Positions 1 through 5,209 of a DNA stretch of 6,621 nt are shown here, one piece after another. The stretch is from an uncultured Collinsella sp. (lineage in GTDB: Bacteria > Actinomycetota > Coriobacteriia > Coriobacteriales > Coriobacteriaceae). The DNA lies in contig CABUVH010000111.1 of assembly GCA_902494935.1 (NCBI GenBank), positions 1 through 6,621 of the forward strand, given 5' to 3'. Within the stretch, counting starts at the first letter, position 1. Every line of letters begins with the position of its first letter. The translations under genes were made by a program, and so were the position numbers. The notes beneath the pieces were generated by a model. That model worked only from the letters and a program-made list of their open reading frames with translations, was not told where the DNA came from and did no database searches.

Positions 1-92
1 CACGCGCAGTTTCGCAGCGAGCGAAGCGACGCGAGAATGTTTGAGCATGGAATGATATAGGTAAGCCCCGGGCGGGAGGGATACGAGCGCCC

Positions 93-536
93 CTAGGCGA
101 CGCCGCTGGAGCCGAAGCCTCCGTTGCCTCGGTCGGTTTCGTCTAGTTCTTCTACTTCTATGAGGTTGACCGTGGGGACTTCTTGGATGACGAGTTGGGC
201 TATGCGGTCGCCTTTGTTGATTTGGATGTTGTTGGAGGGATCCAGGTTGATGAGGATAACCTTGAGTTCTCCTCGGTAGTGGGCGTCGATGAGGCCCGGC
301 GTATTGACTATAGACAGGCCCTGCTTGATGGCCAAACCGCTTCGGGGCTGGACGAAGCCGGCGTAGCCATCGGGCAGGGCGATGGCCAGCCCAGTAGAGA
401 CCAGACGGCGTTCGAAGGGCTTCAGAATGCAGTCCTCGTTGGAGCGCAAATCCAAGCCGGCATCGGTGGGATGGGCGTATTTGGGAAGCTCGACGGTGGG
501 GTCGAGACGCTTTATGTTGACGGTAATGTTGGACAT
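93..536 (-). CDS. dut: dUTPase (deoxyuridine 5'-triphosphate nucleotidohydrolase)
   Basis: This enzyme hydrolyses dUTP to dUMP and pyrophosphate, keeping uracil out of DNA and feeding dTMP synthesis; it is a cytosolic homotrimer in the family. All five trimeric-dUTPase motifs are visible in the 147-residue protein: DAGLDL (25-30), PRSGLA (64-69), GLIDAHYRGEL (81-91, catalytic Asp at 84), GDRIAQLVI (109-117) and the glycine-rich C-terminal arm RGNGGFGSSG (136-145). Length is normal and the protein is complete. The start ATG (536-534) lies 4 bp after the nrdR stop, and its Shine-Dalgarno AAGGTGA (547-541) contains that stop codon, so translation is probably coupled to nrdR. It is the last gene of a LysM-nrdR-dut directon. 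The residue after IDA in motif 3 is His rather than the more usual Asp, Ser or Gly, a minor variation outside the catalytic Asp. Confidence 0.97.
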   Translation of the reverse strand: MSNITVNIKRLDPTVELPKYAHPTDAGLDLRSNEDCILKPFERRLVSTGLAIALPDGYAGFVQPRSGLAIKQGLSIVNTPGLIDAHYRGELKVILINLDPSNNIQINKGDRIAQLVIQEVPTVNLIEVEELDETDRGNGGFGSSGVA

Positions 537-540
537 GGAA

Positions 541-547
541 TCACCTT
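541..547 (-). promoter_or_regulatory. dut ribosome binding site overlapping the nrdR stop codon
   Basis: On the minus strand AAGGTGA lies 4 nt before the dut ATG. Its last three bases are the TGA stop of nrdR. A ribosome terminating on nrdR would sit on the dut Shine-Dalgarno, which suggests reinitiation and roughly matched output of the two proteins. Confidence 0.7.
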
Positions 548-984
548 AGCTTGTCGAGCTCTTGCAGAAACTCATCGACGTCTTTGAAATCGCGGTAGAC
601 CGAGGCAAAGCGGATGTACGCCACCTTGTCGATCTTGGCCAAGCGCTTGAGTACCATGTCACCCAACTCATGGGACGTAACGGCCGTCAGCGTGCGAGAG
701 CGCAGCTCGACCTCGATGTCATCGATAATCTCATTGAGCTTCTTAGTGTCGATATCGCGCTTGATAGTGGCGCGCATCAAGCCGACGAGCAGCTTATTGC
801 GATCGAACCGCTGCTTGGTTCCGTCCGACTTAATGACCTCGATTGGGTCTTCGCATCGTTCGAACGTTGTAAAGCGATAGTTACACGAGCAACATTCGCG
901 GCGACGCTTAATGGTGTTATTTGACTCCTGCATACGGGAATCAACGACGCGGGTATGTGCCTTGCCGCATTTGGGACAGCGCAT
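541..984 (-). CDS. nrdR: Transcriptional repressor NrdR
   Basis: NrdR is a zinc- and nucleotide-binding repressor of ribonucleotide reductase genes that senses ATP/dATP through an ATP-cone. The 147-residue protein begins MRCPKCG. Its zinc ribbon ligands are visible as C3 and C6, then C31 and C34 within RRRECCSC (residues 27-34; C32 is an extra cysteine), followed by the family-typical NYRFTTFER. The ATP-cone fills about residues 48-138 (EVIKSDGTKQRFDRNKL onward), and the end RFASVYRDFKDVDEF is typical. Length is normal. The start at 984 is fixed by the invariant N-terminus and by an AGGAGG Shine-Dalgarno at 994-989. It lies 51 bp downstream of the LysM gene and 4 bp upstream of dut. A perfect 12-bp inverted repeat covers its start codon, which could control translation. 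No sequence resembling the AT-rich NrdR box was seen upstream, so autoregulation is not evident. Confidence 0.97.
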   Translation of the reverse strand: MRCPKCGKAHTRVVDSRMQESNNTIKRRRECCSCNYRFTTFERCEDPIEVIKSDGTKQRFDRNKLLVGLMRATIKRDIDTKKLNEIIDDIEVELRSRTLTAVTSHELGDMVLKRLAKIDKVAYIRFASVYRDFKDVDEFLQELDKLR

Positions 985-1022
985 GGTACCTCCTCTTAAA
1001 CGATAACAAGGGTACCATGCGC
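979..1022. repeat. Perfect 12-bp inverted repeat across the nrdR start codon
   Basis: GCGCATGGTACC at 979-990 is the exact reverse complement of GGTACCATGCGC at 1011-1022, with a 20-nt spacer. In the nrdR transcript this can fold into a hairpin whose 3' arm holds the ATG (984-982) and the last two bases of the AGGAGG Shine-Dalgarno (994-989); the other four bases lie in the loop. No U-run follows on the minus strand, so it does not look like an intrinsic terminator for the LysM gene. It may gate nrdR translation, slow 3' decay of the LysM message, or act as a protein-binding site with arm centres 32 bp apart. The repeat is seen directly; the function is inference. Confidence 0.8.
989..994 (-). 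promoter_or_regulatory. nrdR ribosome binding site
   Basis: A consensus AGGAGG on the minus strand sits 4 nt before the nrdR ATG. It straddles the loop and 3' stem of the inverted repeat, so its accessibility may depend on whether that hairpin forms. Confidence 0.8.
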
Positions 1023-1035
1023 AGCGCGATAATGA

Positions 1036-1488
1036 TTACGAACGAGCAGGAACCTTAAGATGCGCACCGGCGGCGAGCGAACCATGCTCCAGATGATTGA
1101 CGTTACGGATCATGTCGGAAGTCTCTTGCGTGGAAAGGCCTTCGATTGGATATTCCTCGGCAAGCGACCAAAGAGAATCACCAGACTGAACGCGAATGGT
1201 CTCATAGGTAACGTTGGAAACGGACTCGGCATACGCGGCGTGACGAGCGCTAAAGACCGACGTAGCGAGGACAAAGAAGAGCGTAAGCGCAACGGCAACG
1301 GCGACAATCGTCGGAACCTTCAGGGCAACGCGGCCCGGCGCGGCTACAGCCTGCTGATTGCGAGCAGGCTTTACGGCCAAAGGCTGAAAGCCGGAGCAGC
1401 CACCCTGAACAACCGTAAAAGTGTATTCTGCAGACGTCTCGAGCTTAAGGGCGAGGTTTCCCTGGACCATATTCGTTGCGTTCATCAT
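1036..1488 (-). CDS. LysM-domain membrane protein, probable SOS cell-division suppressor (YneA/DivS-like)
   Basis: This 150-residue protein has three parts: a polar N-terminal tail of about 57 residues, one hydrophobic helix (about 58-80, VPTIVAVAVALTLFFVLATSVF), and a C-terminal LysM domain (about 97-148, starting IRVQSGDSLWSLAEEY and ending AGAHLKVP). It should be a single-pass protein with LysM outside, binding peptidoglycan. Small TM-LysM proteins divergent from lexA are known SOS-induced division inhibitors: B. subtilis YneA, C. glutamicum DivS and M. tuberculosis Rv2719c. Location and the LexA boxes upstream support the same role here, by architecture and context rather than residue-level proof. 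The N-terminal tail is longer than in YneA. Two adjacent Met codons (1488 and 1485) follow GAGGAG at 1497-1492; the second has the better spacing, so the protein may start one residue later. It is first in a directon with nrdR and dut. Confidence 0.88.
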   Translation of the reverse strand: MMNATNMVQGNLALKLETSAEYTFTVVQGGCSGFQPLAVKPARNQQAVAAPGRVALKVPTIVAVAVALTLFFVLATSVFSARHAAYAESVSNVTYETIRVQSGDSLWSLAEEYPIEGLSTQETSDMIRNVNHLEHGSLAAGAHLKVPARS

Positions 1489-1530
1489 GTTCTCCTCTCG
1501 CGTGTTTTGCTGAGAACAGTTTTATCAAGC

Positions 1531-1555
1531 CGCGCGGACAAAAATGTCTAGCGCG
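1531..1555 (-). other. Hairpin in the probable 5' leader of the LysM gene
   Basis: CGCGC (1531-1535) pairs with GCGCG (1551-1555) and GACA (1537-1540) pairs with TGTC (1545-1548). A small asymmetric bulge separates the two stems and the loop is AAAA on the plus strand (UUUU in the LysM transcript). It lies about 14-38 nt after the predicted start of the LysM transcript. No U-run follows, so it is not a terminator. It could stabilise the message or be chance in a GC-rich segment. Confidence 0.4.
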
Positions 1556-1556
1556 A

Positions 1557-1568
1557 GAACGAATGTTC
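1557..1568. promoter_or_regulatory. LexA (SOS) box 1
   Basis: GAACGAATGTTC has perfect GAAC-N4-GTTC half-sites of the Gram-positive LexA box. It lies just downstream of the -10 of the predicted LysM promoter, where bound LexA would cover the transcription start and early transcribed region. Confidence 0.9.
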
Positions 1569-1575
1569 GGTTATT

Positions 1576-1603
1576 ATTATCTTCGAACAGTTGTTCCTGT
1601 CAA
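1576..1603 (-). promoter_or_regulatory. Sigma-A type promoter for the LysM gene, LexA-controlled
   Basis: On the minus strand a perfect -35 TTGACA (1603-1598) and a -10 GATAAT (1581-1576, 5 of 6 to consensus) are separated by 16 bp. A LexA box occupies most of the spacer and another abuts the expected start near 1569. This gives a leader of about 80 nt before the LysM start codon. The layout is a strong promoter held shut by LexA. Confidence 0.75.
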
Positions 1604-1610
1604 GCAAAAT
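1582..1610 (+). promoter_or_regulatory. Tentative lexA promoter
   Basis: The best plus-strand candidate I could place is a weak TTCGAA (1582-1587) with CAAAAT (1605-1610) at 17 bp. It would start transcription near 1617, inside LexA box 3. An alternative -10 is TATTAT at 1575-1580, which overlaps the minus-strand -10 but lacks a recognisable -35. The choice is uncertain; either start would be covered by a LexA box and give autoregulation. Confidence 0.3.
1585..1596. promoter_or_regulatory. LexA (SOS) box 2
   Basis: GAACAGTTGTTC has perfect GAAC-N4-GTTC half-sites, flanked by C on both sides. It lies between the -35 and -10 elements of the minus-strand promoter and near the candidate lexA promoter, so one dimer here could block both directions. 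Confidence 0.92.
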
Positions 1611-1612
1611 TC

Positions 1613-1624
1613 GAACATTTGTTT
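1613..1624. promoter_or_regulatory. LexA (SOS) box 3
   Basis: GAACATTTGTTT differs from the symmetric GAAC-N4-GTTC at only the last base and is flanked by C and G, giving CGAACATTTGTTTG. It is 24 bp upstream of the lexA start codon, at or just after the expected lexA transcription start, and is the likely autoregulatory site. Confidence 0.85.
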
Positions 1625-1633
1625 GACATGGGT

Positions 1634-1640
1634 AGAGAGG
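1634..1640 (+). promoter_or_regulatory. lexA ribosome binding site
   Basis: AGAGAGG ends 8 nt before the ATG at 1649 and decides the start. The in-frame ATGs further upstream (1544 and 1628) have no such site. Confidence 0.8.
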
Positions 1641-1648
1641 ATGCCCTG

Positions 1649-2293
1649 ATGGCTCGCAAAATTACCAAGCGTCAGCAGCAAATTTACGACTTCATCAAGG
1701 AATATCAGCAGGAGAAGGGTTATCCGCCCAGCGTGCGCGAGATGGCTTCTGCCGTGGGCCTTTCCTCCCCCAGCACCGTGCACGCCCATCTATCTGCCCT
1801 GGAGGCGCGCGGGCTACTCAAGCGCGATGCCACCAAACCGCGCGCTCTGGAACTCTTTAACGAGGACGGTTCCTCTGTCTCAATTTCTAAATCTGACGAG
1901 ACCACCGCACCTCGCGGAACGGTCTCACTACCGCTCGTTGGTCGCGTCGCGGCTGGGATTCCCATTCTGGCCGAGCAGAATATCGAAGACACATTTACTA
2001 TCCCGACCGAAATCGCCACTGATCAGGGTTCCTTTATCCTTGAGGTGCATGGGAGCTCAATGATCAATGTCGGTATCTTCAATGGCGATTACATCATCGT
2101 CCGTGAACAAAAGAGTGCCATGAACGGCGAAATTGTCGTGGCTATGATTGATGGTTCAGCGACCGTCAAGACGTTCTACAAGGAGCAGGGACGCGTACGC
2201 CTGCAGCCTGAGAATGACACCATGGAGCCTATCTATGCAACGAATCCCGTTATCTTGGGCAAAGTCGTCGGCTTGATGCGCCGGTTCTCGTAA
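1649..2293 (+). CDS. lexA: LexA, SOS transcriptional repressor and self-cleaving protease
   Basis: LexA represses DNA-damage genes and cuts itself when RecA filaments form on single-stranded DNA. From the chosen start the protein has 214 residues, typical for Gram-positive LexA. The winged helix-turn-helix covers about 1-68 (TKRQQQIYDFI, GYPPSVREMASAVGL, STVHAHLSALEARGLL). The cleavage site is A102-G103 in GRVAAGIPI. The S24-type catalytic pair is S137 (in GSSM) and K174 (in ATVKTFY). The frame stays open upstream to 1544, but that extension would translate the operator region and its 35 residues have no LexA counterpart. Three LexA boxes precede the gene, so it should be autoregulated. A LysM division-inhibitor-like gene is divergent, and a membrane protein gene overlaps the stop codon by one base. 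The usual Asp before the catalytic Ser (GDSM) is Ser here, which I consider tolerable. Confidence 0.97.
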   Translation: MARKITKRQQQIYDFIKEYQQEKGYPPSVREMASAVGLSSPSTVHAHLSALEARGLLKRDATKPRALELFNEDGSSVSISKSDETTAPRGTVSLPLVGRVAAGIPILAEQNIEDTFTIPTEIATDQGSFILEVHGSSMINVGIFNGDYIIVREQKSAMNGEIVVAMIDGSATVKTFYKEQGRVRLQPENDTMEPIYATNPVILGKVVGLMRRFS

Positions 2294-2997
2294 TGCAAAA
2301 ACGCATCACCATCTTTGATACCGTCCGCGGGCTTACGATGATTTCAATGGCAGGTTTTCACGCTTGCTACGATCTTGCCTACCTGTACGACTGGGATATG
2401 CCCTGGTTTACCCAGACTGTCTTTCAAGACATCTGGCGCGCCAGCATCAGCTGGGTATTTTTGTTTATCGCGGGTTGGATGTGCACCCTTTCGCGCAACA
2501 ATATCAAACGTGCCGCCAAATACGCCTTAGCAGCACTCGTCGTCTGGTTGGCAACAACACTTGTCTCAGTTGACGATTCTGTTAATTTTGGCATCATCTA
2601 CTGCATGGCCGCATGTACCGGCATCGTGGCGTTGACCGATCCCGTCCTTAAGAAGATATCGGCGAGATGGGGCATGTCCCTATGCCTTTTGTTGTTTGCC
2701 CTCACCTGGAGCATCCCCAAAACGATCTACCCTGTCCCCTACCTGGCGTGGCTGGGATTTCCGAGCCCTGGGTTTGTCTCAGGTGATTACTACCCCATCA
2801 TCCCGTTTTTCTTTATGTATCTTGCAGGATACTTCGCCGCACACATAGCGAAGGGAATCGATAAGACCGTCCCTAGCTGGGCCTACGCCAATCCCATCCC
2901 GGAGCTCGCCAGCCTTGGACGTCACGCACTCCCCTTTTATCTACTGCATCAGCCCATTATTCTGGGCTTTTTGGAGCTCGTCTACTCGGTGCGATAA
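2293..2997 (+). CDS. DUF1624 / HGSNAT-catalytic-domain-like multi-pass membrane protein (putative acyltransferase)
   Basis: A 234-residue integral membrane protein with about seven hydrophobic segments (roughly 10-28, 50-67, 73-93, 98-115, 126-142, 167-186, 212-230). Family-like motifs are FDTVRGLTMISMAGFHACYDL (8-28, His23 and Asp27), WVFLFIAGWMCTLSR (54-68), NFGIIYCM (98-105), DYYPIIPFFFMYLAGY (165-180) and the C-terminal LGRHALPFYLLHQPII (208-223, His211 and His219). This matches the bacterial relatives of heparan-alpha-glucosaminide N-acetyltransferase, which are thought to move acyl groups across the membrane onto sugars; the substrate here is unknown. Its ATG shares one base with the lexA stop (TAATG) and has no clear Shine-Dalgarno, so it is probably translated by coupling to lexA and rises with SOS induction. 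The end overlaps the convergent hflX by 16 bp. Family assignment is from motif memory and is fairly confident; function is inference. Confidence 0.85.
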   Translation: MQKRITIFDTVRGLTMISMAGFHACYDLAYLYDWDMPWFTQTVFQDIWRASISWVFLFIAGWMCTLSRNNIKRAAKYALAALVVWLATTLVSVDDSVNFGIIYCMAACTGIVALTDPVLKKISARWGMSLCLLLFALTWSIPKTIYPVPYLAWLGFPSPGFVSGDYYPIIPFFFMYLAGYFAAHIAKGIDKTVPSWAYANPIPELASLGRHALPFYLLHQPIILGFLELVYSVR

Positions 2998-4271
2998 CGC
3001 TTGAGCCGCGGCGCGATACGAGCCGGCAGCTTCGCAACAATACGAACGCCGCCCTCAAGATATTCCTCGTGCAAAAGGGTTCCCTGTTCATGCACCAGCG
3101 TGATGAGGGCGCCCTCGCGATACGGGATTTCAGCGGAGAGCAACACATCGGTGGCAGCCGCCTCGCGAGCAATACGGTCGACGAGATCGTCGAGTCCCTC
3201 GCCCGTCTGGGCCGAGAACAGCACGGCCTCGGGATAGCGACGACGGAAACTCAATCGATCAACGCTATCGAGAAGATCGATTTTATTGAACACCGTAAGC
3301 GTCAAACGCTCGCCGGCACCGATCTCGTCAAGAACGCGATCGACTGCCTCGAGCTGGCGCTCGTAGTCCTCGTCAGAGGCATCCACAACTTTAAGGATCA
3401 GATCGGCACCAAGAACCTCAGACAGCGTGGACTTAAAGGCATCAACGAGACCATGCGGTAGCTTTTGAATAAAGCCAACAGTATCGGTAATCGTCATGCC
3501 ACGACCGCCGGGCAGGCGATACGAACGCGTCGTCGGGTCGAGCGTAGCAAACAGCTTGTCCTGCGAAAGCACCGTAGATCCGGTCAGACGATTGAGCAAC
3601 GACGATTTACCCGCATTGGTATAACCGGCTAACGCGACGCGAAACGCCGGTGACTCAATGCGGCTCTTGGATTGAACATCGCGACGCTGTTCAACCTGCT
3701 TGAGCTCACGACGAAGCGCAGCGATCTTATTACGAATGAGGCGACGGTCGACCTCGAGCTGACTTTCGCCCTGACCAAAGCGTGAGCCGATGCCGCCGCG
3801 CGTCTGTTCCTTGGCGAGATGGCTCCACATGCCACGCAGACGAGGCAACAGATATTGAAGCTGTGCCAGCTGTACCTGTAGGCGTCCCTCACGCGTCTGA
3901 GCATGCAGGCCAAAAATATCCAAGATCAGTGCCGTACGATCGATAATCTTTACCGGCTCGCCCACGGCTTTCTCCAAATAGGATTGCTGCGAGGGCGTCA
4001 GGTCGTCGTCAAAAATAACGACATCGGCATCCATGCGATGCACCAGGCCGCACAGCTCTTCAACCTTACCGGAACCGATAAACGATTTAGGATACGGCTT
4101 TACCAAACGCTGTGACAAGCGTGCCACGCACTGGGCACCAGCCGTGTGGGTAAGACGCTCCAGCTCATCAAGCGAGCGATCGAGCGGCCATGCATTGTCG
4201 CGCCACTCAACACCAACTAATATGGCACGCTCGGGCTCGGGTGCCGTGGGAACAAGGGGGAAACGGGCCAT
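2982..4271 (-). CDS. hflX: HflX, ribosome-associated GTPase
   Basis: HflX binds the 50S subunit and splits stalled or idle 70S ribosomes, notably in stress and antibiotic exposure. The 429-residue protein has the N-terminal HflX domain (about 15-120, including PKSFIGSGKVEEL and VVIFDDDLTPSQ). The conserved linker RLQVQLAQLQYLLPRLRG (130-147) follows, then a glycine-rich GGIGSRFGQGESQLEVDRR and a coiled helix to about 205. The G domain motifs are GYTNAGKS (216-223), TLDPTTR (243-249), DTVGFI (263-268), NKID (329-332) and SAQTGEG (353-359). A short C-terminal domain ends the protein. Length is usual. The ATG shares a base with the miaA stop (TAATG), with GAGG at 4282-4279 inside miaA seven bases before it. 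It is third in the miaB-miaA-hflX operon. Its last five codons and stop overlap the convergent membrane-protein gene, and no convincing terminator follows it. Confidence 0.97.
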   Translation of the reverse strand: MARFPLVPTAPEPERAILVGVEWRDNAWPLDRSLDELERLTHTAGAQCVARLSQRLVKPYPKSFIGSGKVEELCGLVHRMDADVVIFDDDLTPSQQSYLEKAVGEPVKIIDRTALILDIFGLHAQTREGRLQVQLAQLQYLLPRLRGMWSHLAKEQTRGGIGSRFGQGESQLEVDRRLIRNKIAALRRELKQVEQRRDVQSKSRIESPAFRVALAGYTNAGKSSLLNRLTGSTVLSQDKLFATLDPTTRSYRLPGGRGMTITDTVGFIQKLPHGLVDAFKSTLSEVLGADLILKVVDASDEDYERQLEAVDRVLDEIGAGERLTLTVFNKIDLLDSVDRLSFRRRYPEAVLFSAQTGEGLDDLVDRIAREAAATDVLLSAEIPYREGALITLVHEQGTLLHEEYLEGGVRIVAKLPARIAPRLKRYRTE

Positions 4272-5209
4272 TAGGCAGCCTCAATACGATGCAGGATGTC
4301 CTCAACGACCTCATCGATCGTAAACTCGTCCATATCAAACCACACGATACGGTCATCGCGCTTAAACCACGATAGCTGACGTTTGGCATAGCGACGCGAA
4401 CGCATCTTGATGAGTTCGCGAGCCTCATCCATAGAAATCACGCCATTGAAAGCATCAATGATCTCTTTATAGCCAATTGCCTGCATCGAAGTCAGGGCAT
4501 CTCCCAGCCCCTGGTCCATAAGACCGCGAACCTCATCAACAAGACCCTGTTCAAACATCAGATCGACACGCAGGTTAATGCGCTCGTAGAGCACCTCGCG
4601 ATTACGCGTCAGACCAAACCATAGAGCATGATAATGCTCGCGCGGAACACTAAACTGACTTTTTTGCTGTGCATAGGAGATACCATCATCATGCATCTCG
4701 AGCGCACGAATCACACGGCGCACGTTATGGGGATGAATAACAGCAGCCGATTCTGGGTCGCGCTCGGCAAGCAGGGCATGCAGTCCCTCCTCGCCAATAC
4801 GCTCGGCAAGCTCCTGATACCCCGCGCGACGATCGTCCACAAGCTCGCCCGAGGGAAAATCCATCTCATCGAGGGCGGCCTTGAGATACAGCCCCGTACC
4901 TCCGCAAAAAACCGGCAGGCGACCCGAACCAAGGAGACGTTCAACATGCGCGCGAGCGTCAGCCTGATAAAGCGCAGCAGAATATGCCACACCCGGCTCT
5001 ACAATGTCGACGAGACGCAGCGGCGCCGTACACCCATCGGGCGCCATCTTTGCGGTACCGATATCCATGCCGCGATAGATTTGCATCGCATCGCACGACA
5101 GCACTTCGGACGAAAGACGAGCTGCCAAACGATCGGCAACATCGCTCTTACCAACCGCCGTCGGACCGACGATCGCAACGGCGGAAAGACCTGCCCCGGG
5201 AGCAACCAT
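4271..5209 (-). CDS. miaA: MiaA, tRNA dimethylallyltransferase
   Basis: MiaA transfers a dimethylallyl group from DMAPP to N6 of A37 in tRNAs reading UNN codons, giving i6A37, the substrate of MiaB encoded just upstream. The 312-residue protein has normal length. The P-loop is GPTAVGKS (15-22). Next comes SCDAMQIYRGMDIGTAK (38-54), with Asp40 matching the catalytic Asp of the family's D-S/A-M-Q motif, then FCGGTGLYLKAALDE, HPHNVRRVIRALE and the C-terminal RRYAKRQLSWFKRDDRIVWFD. The start codon shares a base with the miaB stop (TAATG) and lacks a clean Shine-Dalgarno, so translation probably depends on reinitiation after miaB. Its stop overlaps hflX in the same way. Cys39 replaces the Ala commonly found before the catalytic Asp, which is not expected to affect activity. 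Confidence 0.97.
   Translation of the reverse strand: MVAPGAGLSAVAIVGPTAVGKSDVADRLAARLSSEVLSCDAMQIYRGMDIGTAKMAPDGCTAPLRLVDIVEPGVAYSAALYQADARAHVERLLGSGRLPVFCGGTGLYLKAALDEMDFPSGELVDDRRAGYQELAERIGEEGLHALLAERDPESAAVIHPHNVRRVIRALEMHDDGISYAQQKSQFSVPREHYHALWFGLTRNREVLYERINLRVDLMFEQGLVDEVRGLMDQGLGDALTSMQAIGYKEIIDAFNGVISMDEARELIKMRSRRYAKRQLSWFKRDDRIVWFDMDEFTIDEVVEDILHRIEAA

Noticed and set aside
70..92. GGGCG / CGCCC stem just downstream of dut as a terminator.
   Set aside because: Only 5 bp with a 13-nt loop and no U-run on the minus strand; too weak to call.
183..587. Long plus-strand open frames opposite dut, nrdR, the LysM gene, hflX, miaA and miaB.
   Set aside because: They lie antisense to well-conserved genes, have no ribosome binding signals or recognisable motifs, and are expected shadows in GC-rich coding DNA.
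1623..1628. Plus-strand TTGACA as the -35 of lexA.
   Set aside because: A matching -10 would fall on the lexA start codon region (about 1646-1651), which has no -10-like sequence and leaves no room for the ribosome binding site.
1544..1648. An N-terminal extension of lexA starting at 1544 or 1628.
   Set aside because: It would translate through the LexA boxes, adds residues without a LexA counterpart and has no Shine-Dalgarno; the ATG at 1649 has one at 1634-1640 and gives the normal length.
1641..1651. A two-codon upstream ORF (ATG CCC TGA) whose stop overlaps the lexA start as TGATG.
   Set aside because: Its ATG directly abuts the Shine-Dalgarno with no spacing, so efficient initiation there is unlikely; probably chance.
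2951..2972. AGCCCA / TGGGCT stem with a 6-nt loop followed by a short T-run, resembling an intrinsic terminator on the plus strand.
   Set aside because: It lies inside the DUF1624 coding sequence, over the conserved HQPII motif, has only a 6-bp stem and a 4-base T tail, and would cut the message before the stop codon.
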